Assembly: GCA_964616825.1 (NCBI GenBank)
Contig: CAZTSX010000008.1
Location: forward strand, 62,001-126,000
DNA from: QYOJ01 sp964616825
Lineage (GTDB): Bacteria; Bacteroidota; Bacteroidia; Bacteroidales; FEN-979
Reading direction: 5' to 3'
Length of the DNA stretch: 64,000 nucleotides
In this document: in pieces, positions 54,455-63,039 of the stretch
Position numbering within the stretch: position 1 is the first letter of the stretch
Layout: each line of letters begins with the position of its first letter
The notes under the pieces: generated by a model
What the model saw: only the letters and a program-made list of their open reading frames with translations
What the model was told of the DNA's origin: nothing
The model's database searches: none
Position numbers and translations under genes: made by a program

Positions 54455-54473
54455 CTTTTACGGGTATGAGGGC

Positions 54474-54526
54474 ATGAAACCATCAAGGAATCAAAGCATG
54501 AAGTCACCAGTTCACTAGGTTCTGGA
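54474..54526. repeat. Intergenic period-8 repeat (GCATGAAA and GTTCACTA units)
   Basis: GCATGAAA, CCATCAAG, GAATCAAA, GCATGAAG and TTCACTA octamers between cupin and flavin reductase. The TTCACC words match those in prmA and saccharopine dehydrogenase. Confidence 0.7.
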
Positions 54527-54581
54527 CATCTGTTACACCAGGCAGGGGATGGAGGATTGCAAAAAGTGCTACCTTTATTGC

Positions 54582-55178
54582 ATGAAAACAACTTTTGGCC
54601 CTAAGAGAATGTTATTTCCGTTGCCGACAGCGCTTGTCGTAACCGGGACTATGACAGAAGCAAACATCATAACCATTGCCTGGATCACCATGCACACAGG
54701 AAAACCCCCGACACTTGGATTAGCCGTTGGTACGAGGGGATATTCAGGGGAGCAGATCAGAGAAAATAAGAATTTCACTGTGAATATCGCTACCGTCGAT
54801 ATCATGAAAGAGGCTGATTTCTGCGGGATCACTTCAGGGCGGGAGGTGGATAAGTTTAAAGTAACCGGATTCACCAAATTAGCCTCAATCCATATTGATT
54901 CACCCATCATCAAAGAGTGCCCGATCAACCTGGAATGCAGACTGGTGGAATCAAATAGGATTGGACCTTCCAACCACTTCATCGGAGAGATCCTGGAAAC
55001 TCACATCGATACAGATTATCTCGGCGACAAGCATGACCCGGGTACTCTTGATATCCGTGCTGTTAACCCATTGATCTACTACTCAGGGGTCAGGGAATAC
55101 TGGAACCTGGGAGAGAAGGTGGGAGATGCTTACGAGATAGGGAAGGGACTGACAATTTCTGGTCATCATTCGAGATGA
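54582..55178 (+). CDS. Flavin reductase family protein
   Basis: 198 aa from the ATG at 54582 (MKTTFGPKRMLFPLPTALVV). FMN-binding split-barrel fold of the flavoredoxin group: MTEANIITIAWITMHTGKPP, LGLAVGTRGYSGEQIRENKN, FTVNIATVD and DFCGITSGREVDKFK. It binds FMN and reduces flavin or serves as an electron carrier; the donor is unknown. A tiny ORF overlaps its stop as ATGA. Confidence 0.9.
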   Translation: MKTTFGPKRMLFPLPTALVVTGTMTEANIITIAWITMHTGKPPTLGLAVGTRGYSGEQIRENKNFTVNIATVDIMKEADFCGITSGREVDKFKVTGFTKLASIHIDSPIIKECPINLECRLVESNRIGPSNHFIGEILETHIDTDYLGDKHDPGTLDIRAVNPLIYYSGVREYWNLGEKVGDAYEIGKGLTISGHHSR

Positions 55179-55285
55179 ACGTTAAAACATCCATCGAATT
55201 TTCCGAAGCCTTCCCCGGAATACTGAATCCGGGAACAAGAGTGGTGATCGTTGTTCCGGTGGATTATGGGAGTGAGCTGGAGTAG
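55175..55285 (+). CDS. 36-residue ORF coupled to flavin reductase
   Basis: ATG overlaps the flavin reductase stop (ATGA). Frame MNVKTSIEFSEAFPGILNPG, then TRVVIVVPVDYGSELE and TAG. No family recognised; it reads like the start of a soluble enzyme domain that was cut off, so a truncated remnant is as likely as a real peptide gene. Confidence 0.35.
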   Translation: MNVKTSIEFSEAFPGILNPGTRVVIVVPVDYGSELE

Positions 55286-55310
55286 CCGGCAGGCCAGTGC
55301 CAACCAGTTA

Positions 55311-55340
55311 TTCAGCATCAGGCATCCGGCATCCTAGATC
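55311..55340. repeat. Intergenic repeat of CATCCGG type
   Basis: AGGCATC, CGGCATC and CTAGATC heptamers in the gap before the ORF6N gene. The rest of the gap (55341-55492) holds no feature that I can support. Confidence 0.6.
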
Positions 55341-55492
55341 AAGTATTCCTTACCTTTCCCAATCTCTCCAGCCCTCAATCAATGTTAAAAACTTTCTTTT
55401 TACGAGTATAACCTTTTGCTCTAAAACGGATTAATAGGGAAAATTCTGTTTAATCCTTGAATCATAATTTGTGGTACGATAAAATCTGTAAT

Positions 55493-56032
55493 ATGAAACA
55501 GCAAAAGTTAGGAATAATACCAGAAGAAACGATAATCAATAAAATCTACTTAATCAGAGGGCAGAAAGTCATGATAGATCGTGATCTTGCTGAATTATAT
55601 GGAGTAGAAACAAAACGATTAAAAGAAGCTGTAAGGCGAAATATTGATCGTTTCCCTGAAGATTTTATGTTTGAATTGACAAACGAGGAGCTTCAAAATT
55701 GGAGGACGCAATTTGCGTCCTCCAAATCAGACATGATTGGCTTGCGGCATGCACCTTTTTGTTTCAGTGAACAAGGAGTTACAATGCTTGCTTGCATTTT
55801 GAATAGTCAAAGAGCAATCGAAACAAGTATCCATATTATCAGGGTGTTTACAAAGATGCGGGAAATGTTACTAACTCATAAAGACTTATTGTTGAGATTG
55901 AAGGAATTTGAGCACCAGGTAACAAGAAATAGTGAAGACATTCAGTTGATATTCGAAGCCCTGAAACAACTACTGAATCCACCCCAGGAATCCAGAAAGC
56001 AGATTGGCTACAAGCGAAATACAGAGGAATAA
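55493..56032 (+). CDS. ORF6N-domain protein
   Basis: 179 aa from the ATG at 55493 (MKQQKLGIIPEETIINK); the frame upstream opens with a TTG only. ORF6N domain: KIYLIRGQKVMIDRDLAELYGVETKRLKEAVRRN, FPEDFMFELTNEE, APFCFSEQGVTMLACIL. These domains bind DNA and are widespread in phages and mobile DNA of Bacteroidota, often as stray cargo. C-terminal coiled coil (LTHKDLLLRLKEFEHQVTRN). Perhaps a regulator or antirepressor relic of a mobile element. Confidence 0.9.
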   Translation: MKQQKLGIIPEETIINKIYLIRGQKVMIDRDLAELYGVETKRLKEAVRRNIDRFPEDFMFELTNEELQNWRTQFASSKSDMIGLRHAPFCFSEQGVTMLACILNSQRAIETSIHIIRVFTKMREMLLTHKDLLLRLKEFEHQVTRNSEDIQLIFEALKQLLNPPQESRKQIGYKRNTEE

Positions 56033-56040
56033 CAGAGCAG

Positions 56041-56116
56041 TCTACAAACATCCGGCATCCGGTATCCGTCATCCAACATCCAACATCCAACATCGAGCAT
56101 CGAGTAACGAGTATCT
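56041..56116. repeat. Intergenic period-7 repeat (CATCCGG/CATCCAA/CATCGAG units)
   Basis: About nine heptamers in strict phase: CATCCGG, TATCCGT, CATCCAA (three), CATCGAG (two), TAACGAG. It ends exactly in the -33 region of the next gene's promoter. The 19-base word CATCGAGTAACGAGTATCT also occurs at 11930-11948. Confidence 0.85.
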
Positions 56117-56146
56117 TTGAAATCTCAACCCCTTTTTTTACTTTTG
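56116..56146 (+). promoter_or_regulatory. Consensus Bacteroidota promoter for the LKR gene
   Basis: TTTG at 56116-56119, a 19-base spacer, then TACTTTTG at 56139-56146. Best match to TTTG-N19-TAnnTTTG in the window. ATG at 56172. Confidence 0.75.
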
Positions 56147-56171
56147 CCGGGTACTAAAAACTACTCGATCT

Positions 56172-57479
56172 ATGACTAAACTGATAGGCATCCGTCACGA
56201 AGATAAATACGCGATGGAACGGCGAGCACCCTTAACGCCGAAACATGTGAAAAGACTGACTGATCAGGAGAAACTTGATATCCTGGTTCAAACTTCTGAC
56301 AAACGGATTTTTACGGATGAGGAGTACAGGAAAGCCGGGGCAAAAATTGGCGGTGATCTGAAGAATTGCGATGTGATCTTTGGGGTGAAAGAGATCCCGG
56401 ACGATTTCTTTGAGCCTAAAAAAACCTATGTCTTTTTCTCACATGTCATCAAAGGCCAATCGTACAACATGCCGATGCTCAAACGCATGATGGAATTGAA
56501 GTGCAACCTGATCGAGTATGAAAAGGTGGTGGATGAACAGGATAATCGACTCATCTTTTTTGGACGTCATGCAGGCCTTGCAGGCATGATAAATTCCTTA
56601 TGGTCGTTGGGTTTGCGCCTGCAGGATTATGGTTTTGAAAACGAATTCACAAACCTGAAACAAGCGAAAGATTACGACTCCCTGAAGGAGGCCAAAGAGG
56701 CGATCTCTGATGTCGGAAGGGCGATCGCCGAAAAAGGGATCCCTTTAGAACTTAGTCCTTTCGTTGTTGCATTTACAGGATACGGGAATGTTTCGCAAGG
56801 AGCACAGGAGATCCTGAGCTGGCTTCCGGTGAAAGAGATTACTCCTGAAAAATTACTGACTCTTGAGAGTCGCAAAAATCTACCAAATAATCTGATTTAC
56901 AAAGTGGTCTTCAGAGAGGATGATTTGGTAGAGCGTATTGACGGGCAGCCATTTGAACTGCAAGACTATTATACGCACCCCGAAAATTACCGAAGTAAAT
57001 TCGAGCAGTACCTTCCCTCAATTTCGATGCTGATCAATTGCGTTTACTGGGATCCCAAGTACCCCCGACTGGTGGCCAAAAAAGCAGTTAAAAAGCTGTA
57101 TGCAAGCGGGCGTCCGAAACTGACTGTCATTGGAGATATCAGCATCGACGTGGAAGGCTCAATTGAATGTGCTCTCAAACCGGCTACCATCGAAAAACCG
57201 ATTTATGTTTACGATCCTGAGACAGAGACGATCAGCGATGGTCACGATAAAGAGGGACTTCTGATGATGGCCGTCGACATCCTGCCGGCTGAGCTCCCCC
57301 GGGATGCGTCGGAGAGTTTTGGTGATGTATTGATAAACTTTATTAAACCGATTGCCGAAGCCGATTTTAATAAAACTTATGATGACCTGAATCTGCCACG
57401 GGCGATCAAAAAAGGACTGATTCTTCTTAATGGGAAACTGACGCCGGAATACAAATACCTGGAACATTACCTGCAATAA
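56172..57479 (+). CDS. Lysine-ketoglutarate reductase-like protein (saccharopine-forming)
   Basis: 435 aa. N-terminal AlaDh/PNT-like fold (IGIRHEDKYAMERRAPLTPKHV) as in saccharopine dehydrogenase (lysine-forming) and the LKR half of the eukaryotic bifunctional enzyme. FFGRHAGLAGMINSLWSLG and FTGYGNVSQGAQEIL are the conserved nucleotide-site segments. LTVIGDISIDVEGSIECA is near 325. It would join lysine and 2-oxoglutarate. Next to a separate LYS9-type saccharopine dehydrogenase gene, it suggests a split lysine catabolic pathway. Confidence 0.85.
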   Translation: MTKLIGIRHEDKYAMERRAPLTPKHVKRLTDQEKLDILVQTSDKRIFTDEEYRKAGAKIGGDLKNCDVIFGVKEIPDDFFEPKKTYVFFSHVIKGQSYNMPMLKRMMELKCNLIEYEKVVDEQDNRLIFFGRHAGLAGMINSLWSLGLRLQDYGFENEFTNLKQAKDYDSLKEAKEAISDVGRAIAEKGIPLELSPFVVAFTGYGNVSQGAQEILSWLPVKEITPEKLLTLESRKNLPNNLIYKVVFREDDLVERIDGQPFELQDYYTHPENYRSKFEQYLPSISMLINCVYWDPKYPRLVAKKAVKKLYASGRPKLTVIGDISIDVEGSIECALKPATIEKPIYVYDPETETISDGHDKEGLLMMAVDILPAELPRDASESFGDVLINFIKPIAEADFNKTYDDLNLPRAIKKGLILLNGKLTPEYKYLEHYLQ

Positions 57480-57480
57480 T

Positions 57481-57580
57481 TCAAATTCCAAAAAACAAAA
57501 AACAAATATCAATTATTCATTATACTTTTACGTTTTATAATTCACGATTCACGATTCACAATTCAAGATACACTGCTCAC
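57481..57580. repeat. Intergenic period-7 repeats (AAACAAA and GATTCAC units)
   Basis: ATTCAAA, TTCCAAA, AAACAAA (two) and TATCAAT heptamers, then GATTCAC heptamers near 57541, between the two lysine-pathway genes. Confidence 0.75.
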
Positions 57581-57598
57581 AGCTAACTCAACTAACCT

Positions 57599-58900
57599 AT
57601 GAAAAAAGTCCTCATCCTCGGCTCCGGCCTTGTTGCTCAACCCATTATCCGGTATCTCCTCAACAGGAATTATCACCTGACTGTTGCTTCTAACACACCC
57701 GATCGTGCTCAAGAGATGATTAACAGACATCCCAACGGCGAGTCGATCAATTGGGATGCCTCGGATGAGAAAATGCTGGCAGAAATGATTGCCTGTAATG
57801 ATATTACTGTAAGCCTGCTGCCTTTTGGATTTCATATTGGCGTAGCTACCCTTTGTCTGAAATACAGGAAGAGCATGGTGACTACCTCCTATGTTAAACC
57901 GGAGATGAATGCGTTGGATGAAGCAGCCAGGGAGGCTGGCGTGATTTTATTAAACGAACTTGGCCTGGATCCCGGTATCGACCATATGTCAGCCATGCGG
58001 ATCATTGATTACATTCATGAAAAGGAGGGTGCTGTGCTGGAGTTCTACTCATTTTGCGGAGCCCTGCCTGCACCGGAAGCGTCAGACAATCCCTTTGGGT
58101 ATAAGTTTACATGGAGCCCGAAAGGGGTGTTGATGGCCGGCAACAGCGATGGAGTATACCTTCGGCATGGCAAAGCAGTAAATGTTCCTACAATTGATCT
58201 GTTCAAAAATCCATTTATCGTTGAATGTCCCCGTGCCGGAACCCTGGAGGTATACCCCAACAGGGACTCACTGATATACATCGATCTATATGGGATTCCG
58301 GAAGTGCAGACCATGTACAGGGGTACATTCCGTAACCAGGGATGGTGTGAGATCCTGGATGAGATGAAACAGCTGAATCTCTTCTCATACGATCCTATCG
58401 ATATGACCGGCATGACGTATACAGATCTGATGAAGTACCAGTCACGAGTCACGGATCACGAGTTCACCAATTCACTAGCTCACCAAGCACTAAAGTGGCT
58501 CGGCCTGCTTGATGATACACCAATCAACCGGGGGATGGCATCACCCTTCGATGTGGTATCTGACCTGATGATCCGTAAGATGAGCCTGAAAGATGATGAA
58601 CGGGATATGATCGTACTGCAACATACATTTCTGGCCGGTTTTTCTGATGGCCGGAAGGAGGTGATCCGGTCAAGGATGATTGATTTCGGAATCCCTGGTG
58701 AAGAGACCTCTGTGGCACGAACTGTGGCCTTGCCGGCGGCGATTGGAGTGGAAATGATTCTGGATGGAAAGATAACCGCCACTGGGGTTCACATTCCTGT
58801 TATCCCGGAGATCTATACGCCCATCCTCGAGCAACTGAAAACGCTTGGAATTAAGATAGAAGAAGAATATAACCTGCCTCCTTCTGAAAATATTCATTAA
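57599..58900 (+). CDS. Saccharopine dehydrogenase (glutamate-forming, LYS9-type)
   Basis: 433 aa. N-terminal Rossmann KKVLILGSGLVAQPIIRYLL, then ITVSLLPFGFHIGVATLCLK and NELGLDPGIDHMSAMRIIDY (substrate region), and FSFDVVSDLM-like C-terminus. It splits saccharopine to glutamate and aminoadipate semialdehyde. Its gene is in tandem with the LKR-like gene. Residues about 284-298 (RVTDHEFTNSLAHQ) are encoded by a period-8 repeat and form an in-frame insert. Confidence 0.88.
   Translation: MKKVLILGSGLVAQPIIRYLLNRNYHLTVASNTPDRAQEMINRHPNGESINWDASDEKMLAEMIACNDITVSLLPFGFHIGVATLCLKYRKSMVTTSYVKPEMNALDEAAREAGVILLNELGLDPGIDHMSAMRIIDYIHEKEGAVLEFYSFCGALPAPEASDNPFGYKFTWSPKGVLMAGNSDGVYLRHGKAVNVPTIDLFKNPFIVECPRAGTLEVYPNRDSLIYIDLYGIPEVQTMYRGTFRNQGWCEILDEMKQLNLFSYDPIDMTGMTYTDLMKYQSRVTDHEFTNSLAHQALKWLGLLDDTPINRGMASPFDVVSDLMIRKMSLKDDERDMIVLQHTFLAGFSDGRKEVIRSRMIDFGIPGEETSVARTVALPAAIGVEMILDGKITATGVHIPVIPEIYTPILEQLKTLGIKIEEEYNLPPSENIH
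58447..58494. repeat. In-gene period-8 repeat (TTCACCAA unit) in saccharopine dehydrogenase
   Basis: AGTCACGG, ATCACGAG, TTCACCAA, TTCACTAG, CTCACCAA and GCACTAAA in phase inside the coding frame. Related to the repeat in prmA. Confidence 0.8.
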
Positions 58901-58965
58901 TCATTTCGTGAATCAGAAACAGATAGTGAAGCATTTAAGAAGGTTAGGTTTAATAAAACGATGAT

Positions 58966-59832
58966 ATGAACGTGTCAACAATTATCATTCTGGTTGTAGT
59001 CGGAATTCTTGTCTATGCGCTGTTTAGTATGCGAAAAAAATCCTCAGATGAAGAGAGTCAGCAAAGTGGAGAGGACCAACAGAAACCGGATCATGATCCT
59101 CGTTCCTCCCGGAAGCGGAGAGGGTATGGGAAATGGATCGGAGGAGGTCTGGGTTGGGCGTTTGGCGGGCCGATAGGTGCTATTCTTGGATTTGCACTCG
59201 GATCAATGTTTGAAGGCATGGGCTCAGGCCAATTTGCTTACAGAGGTACTCCCCGTGGTGATTTCGCCATGAGTTTGCTGGTGCTTTCAGCAGCGGTCAT
59301 GAAAGCCGACCAGAAAGTGATGAAATCTGAGTTAGAATATGTCAAGAGATTCTATTATCAGAATTTTGGCGAGGTAGAAGGCCAAAAACTAATTCAGATG
59401 CTGGGTGAGATCCTGAAACAGGATATTGATGTAAGGGAGGTAAGCGCCCAGGTTGGACAATTTATGGATGACTCATCGAAGCTTCAATTAGTGCATTTCC
59501 TCTTTGGTATTGCAGCTGCCGATGGCTTATACCATCCTGAAGAGGTGGCTGTGATTGAAATAATCTCTGGATATATGGGCGTGTCGAATGCCGATTACTA
59601 TTCAATTCACGCCATGTTTGTGAAGAATCAGAACTGGGCTTACGATGTCCTGGAGATTACCAAAAACGTTACGGATAGCGAAGTGAAAAAAGCATACCGG
59701 GAGATGGCAAAAAAGCATCATCCGGATAAAGTAGCTCACCTCGGTGACAACATCAAAAAGGCTGCGACGGAAAAATTTCAGCAGATCAGCGCAGCCTATG
59801 AAGAGATCAAGAAGCAGAGGAGTTTAGCTTAA
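58966..59832 (+). CDS. TerB-DnaJ co-chaperone (DjlA-like)
   Basis: 288 aa. N-terminal membrane helix (IIILVVVGILVYALFSM), a charged linker, a Gly-rich segment (GGGLGWAFGGPIGAILGFAL), a TerB-like acidic metal-type domain (DQKVMKSELEYVKRFYYQNF, AAADGLYHPEEVAVIE), and a C-terminal J domain (DVLEITKNVTDSEVKKAYRE, HHPDKV). It probably recruits DnaK at the inner membrane. The same domain order is seen in DjlA. Confidence 0.88.
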   Translation: MNVSTIIILVVVGILVYALFSMRKKSSDEESQQSGEDQQKPDHDPRSSRKRRGYGKWIGGGLGWAFGGPIGAILGFALGSMFEGMGSGQFAYRGTPRGDFAMSLLVLSAAVMKADQKVMKSELEYVKRFYYQNFGEVEGQKLIQMLGEILKQDIDVREVSAQVGQFMDDSSKLQLVHFLFGIAAADGLYHPEEVAVIEIISGYMGVSNADYYSIHAMFVKNQNWAYDVLEITKNVTDSEVKKAYREMAKKHHPDKVAHLGDNIKKAATEKFQQISAAYEEIKKQRSLA

Positions 59833-59867
59833 TGAATGTGAATACGGGAGATGATTTTTACTAAAAA

Positions 59868-62030
59868 ATGAAAGTAACAGGAGGTTTTTCTTCCATCAAA
59901 TATTCTTTGGGTGTAGCCAGGCAGGTTGGTCCCATCAAGTTGATGAGCACGCTCCTGTCAAAAAATAGCTGCAAGACATGCGCCGTTGGAATGGGCGGAG
60001 TGGATGGCGCTATGAGAAATGAAACAGGAGACTTCCCCGAAGTGTGTAAAAAAGGGATCCAGGCTCAACTGACTGATATCCAACCGGAGATTCCATCCGA
60101 GTTCTTCCACCAGACGAGCATTACCGGTATGCGAGCTCTCACTCCCAGATCCATCGAAAGATTGGGCCGGTTGAATACCCCCCTCTATAAGAAACATAAT
60201 GACACACATTATTCACCTGTTTCATGGGATGAAGCTATTTCGGTAATCAGCGGGCGTTTGCGAATTACAGATCCCTCATCAACTTTCTTTTACAGTTCAG
60301 GACGTGCTTCAAACGAAGCTGCATTCCTCTTGCAACTCTTTGGCAGATTGCTTGGCATCAACAACATTACCAACTGCGCCATGTATTGTCACCAGGCTAC
60401 CGGAGTCGCACTGAAGTCGACTGTCGGCACCGGGACTGCCACAGTTGAGTTGACTGATTTGAAACAAGCCGACCTGATCTTCATTTTTGGCGCGAATCCG
60501 GCATCAAATCATCCGAGACTCCTCAAGGAATTGATCAAGTGCCGCCGCCGGGGAGGAAAAGTAATAATCGTAAATCCCATCAGGGAACCAGGCCTCATTC
60601 GTTTCGCATTACCCAATGACCTTCGCTCCTTGATGGCAGGTGGATCTCAGATCGCTTCAGTATATATTCAACCCCATATTGGTGGGGATGTAGCATTCAT
60701 CCTGGGAGTTTGCAAGGCTGTATTGGAGGCGGGAGGAGAAGAACAACAATTTATAAATGCTCATACGAACCATTTCGGTTCGTTCAGGAGTGAAGTCCAG
60801 ACAGTTTCCTGGGATGAAATTACCATGAAATCAGGCGTACCTGAAACGATGATAAGAGAGGTTGCGTCACTGTACCTGCACTCTTCAAAATCGATCTTCG
60901 GCTGGGCGATGGGTATTACCCAACAAACACATGGAGTTGAAAATATTGAATCCATTGTCAATCTGGCACTACTTCGTGGCATGGTCGGGAAAGAAGGAGC
61001 CGGATTGATGCCTATCCGTGGCCATAGCAATGTACAGGGGATTGGATCAGTTGGCATGACCCCTTCGCTTCAACCAACAATTGTCAGGAATATCGAAAAA
61101 CTTTTCCATGTCATGTTACCTGCCACTGAAGGACTGGATACGATGTCGTGTATGAAAGCTGCTATGGAAGAGAGGATCACGTTTGCATTAATGATGGGAG
61201 GCAATCTTTATGCTTCCAATCCAGATAGCCGGTTTGCTGAGAAGGCATTGGACCAGATCCCATTCAAAACATATATTGCCACCACATTAAATCAGGGGCA
61301 TGTGCATGGAGTAGGGCAGGAGGTGGTAATCCTGCCTGCAGCGGCCAGGGATGAAGAGAAACAGAGTACGACACAGGAATCGATGTTCAACTTTGTCAGA
61401 TTAAGCGATGGCGGGATCATCAGGCTGGCTCATGTTCGATCAGAGGTGGATATCATTTGTGATATTGCTGTTAACGTTCTTGAAAAGGAATCGATAAATT
61501 TTTCCAGGTTCAAAGATCATGATGAGATTCGGAAAACTATCTCAGAGGTCATTCCTGGTTTTGAGGAGATCAGACATATCAAACGAAACCGGGAATTTCA
61601 TGTAGATGGAAGGGTATTCCATCAACCAGTGTTTCCAACCCCCGGTGGGAAAGCGAACTTTTCAAGTGTAAAAATACCGGAATTGAAAGGGGAAAGTGGT
61701 CAGTTTCGGATGATGACAATTCGCAGTGAAGGACAGTTTAACTCGATCGTCTACGACGAATTTGACTTGTTCAGGGAACAGTCAGAACGATGGATTGTAC
61801 TGATGAATCCGGAAGATATGCAACGACTGGGAGTTGATAAGAATGAAAAAGTGACTCTCGAGAATGAAACAGGGAGAATGGAAGGGCTAAAAGCCCGTCC
61901 ATTCAATATTACTGTGGGGAACGTTGCAACCTATTACCCCGAAGGGAACTTGATTGTTCCTTCAACAACAGACTCACGCAGCAAAACACCTTTCTTTAAA
62001 TCTATTGTGGTACGTGTGATCAAACATTAA
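59868..62030 (+). CDS. FdhF/YdeP-type molybdopterin oxidoreductase
   Basis: 720 aa. Bis-MGD oxidoreductase fold (FYSSGRASNEAAFLLQLFGR, NCAMYCHQATGVALK, ADLIFIFGANPASNHPRLLK, and the C-terminal dinucleotide domain near MNPEDMQRLGVDKNEKVTL). N-terminal Cys35, Cys38 and Cys60 (SCKTCAVGMGG ... FPEVCKKG) replace the four Cys of a FeS site, as in the YdeP branch. YdeP has been linked to acid resistance; the natural substrate is uncertain. No fdhD or moco-synthesis genes are adjacent. It is convergent with the cupredoxin gene, 6 bases apart. Confidence 0.88.
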   Translation: MKVTGGFSSIKYSLGVARQVGPIKLMSTLLSKNSCKTCAVGMGGVDGAMRNETGDFPEVCKKGIQAQLTDIQPEIPSEFFHQTSITGMRALTPRSIERLGRLNTPLYKKHNDTHYSPVSWDEAISVISGRLRITDPSSTFFYSSGRASNEAAFLLQLFGRLLGINNITNCAMYCHQATGVALKSTVGTGTATVELTDLKQADLIFIFGANPASNHPRLLKELIKCRRRGGKVIIVNPIREPGLIRFALPNDLRSLMAGGSQIASVYIQPHIGGDVAFILGVCKAVLEAGGEEQQFINAHTNHFGSFRSEVQTVSWDEITMKSGVPETMIREVASLYLHSSKSIFGWAMGITQQTHGVENIESIVNLALLRGMVGKEGAGLMPIRGHSNVQGIGSVGMTPSLQPTIVRNIEKLFHVMLPATEGLDTMSCMKAAMEERITFALMMGGNLYASNPDSRFAEKALDQIPFKTYIATTLNQGHVHGVGQEVVILPAAARDEEKQSTTQESMFNFVRLSDGGIIRLAHVRSEVDIICDIAVNVLEKESINFSRFKDHDEIRKTISEVIPGFEEIRHIKRNREFHVDGRVFHQPVFPTPGGKANFSSVKIPELKGESGQFRMMTIRSEGQFNSIVYDEFDLFREQSERWIVLMNPEDMQRLGVDKNEKVTLENETGRMEGLKARPFNITVGNVATYYPEGNLIVPSTTDSRSKTPFFKSIVVRVIKH

Positions 62031-62036
62031 CCAGGA

Positions 62037-62909
62037 TTAATTGGATTTCACAACCCGTTTGGTTACACTAGTTTCCCCGTCTTTCATCCTCACAAAATAG
62101 ACTCCTTCAGCAAAACTACTGATATCCAGACGGTAGCTGGTGTTTCCCGATAACATCTCCGACTGCAATGTTTTGCCGGTGAAATCAAGAATATGCAGTT
62201 CCATGGTGATGTTGGATATTTTTCCGGGAACCAGGTTGAAAACACCTGATGTCGGGTTCGGGTAGATCCGGAAAGAGATTTCTTCTTTGGAATCCACTCC
62301 TACACTGGATCCATCTTGTGTAACTGAAACCAGATCATTCATTGTTCCTTCACCGGCTATGGTAATCCACGCTGTACGTTGAGTAACCGACAGATTCTCA
62401 GTAAAGGTTGCCGTGATGATTCCGTTACCGGATCCTGATGGAGTTACAGTACACCAGGATCGATCGCTGATTGCGGTCCAATTCGTGTTGGATGCAACGT
62501 CAAATGTTGTGGTTCCATGAGAGAACGTTACGTTCTGGTTGTCAGGGGTTACAATCAAAAACAAGGGTACACTAACTGCGGTAAACGAACCCATCTGAAT
62601 AGATGAATGGGGAGTGCATTTGTAACTATAGGTTCCAGGCATGGTTACCGTATATTCAAACACCTGATTCCCAGTATTCATCGGAGCATCCCAGCTGGCT
62701 GCACCTGATGGAATCGTCGTAGATGTGGTTGTGTGATTTCCTTCTACCCATTGCCATTTGATCGTATCGCCCACCTGCACATCAGTGATTACTGAAGGAT
62801 TAAAATAAAAGTTGCCAACAAGTATAGTATGAACGGTTGCTGAAGCGTTGCTGGCAACCATTGAAACCGCCAGCAGCAGGGCGGAGATAAACGTTGTATA
62901 TGTTTTCAT
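62037..62909 (-). CDS. Secreted plastocyanin-BACON protein with T9SS sorting tail
   Basis: 290 aa with a signal peptide (FISALLLAVSMVASNASA). The first domain is a cupredoxin: copper ligands can be placed at His in EGNHTTTS, Cys/His in YKCTPHSSIQM and the following Met. Then a BACON-like domain (LIVTPDNQNVTFSHGTTTFD, NWTAISDRSWCTVTPSG) and a type A T9SS tail (RIYPNPTSGVFNLVPG ... GVYFVRMKDGETSVTKR). It is exported by the T9SS and held at the surface. It may carry electrons or bind copper; no partner is evident. Confidence 0.9.
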   Translation of the reverse strand: MKTYTTFISALLLAVSMVASNASATVHTILVGNFYFNPSVITDVQVGDTIKWQWVEGNHTTTSTTIPSGAASWDAPMNTGNQVFEYTVTMPGTYSYKCTPHSSIQMGSFTAVSVPLFLIVTPDNQNVTFSHGTTTFDVASNTNWTAISDRSWCTVTPSGSGNGIITATFTENLSVTQRTAWITIAGEGTMNDLVSVTQDGSSVGVDSKEEISFRIYPNPTSGVFNLVPGKISNITMELHILDFTGKTLQSEMLSGNTSYRLDISSFAEGVYFVRMKDGETSVTKRVVKSN

Positions 62910-62946
62910 GGTTGTAATTTTAAAATTAATTTAGACTAATTATAAA

Positions 62947-62976
62947 CAAAGATAAATAACAATTCCGGGTTTGCAA
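62947..62976 (-). promoter_or_regulatory. Bacteroidota promoter for the plastocyanin gene
   Basis: On the minus strand, TTG (62974-62976), a 19-base spacer and TATCTTTG (62947-62954), 37 bases before the ATG. Confidence 0.6.
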
Positions 62977-63039
62977 GAAAAAAATGAAAAAAGTTATAAA
63001 TTCGTTTGCTATCCAACTCTCTAAATCGGACTGAGACAT

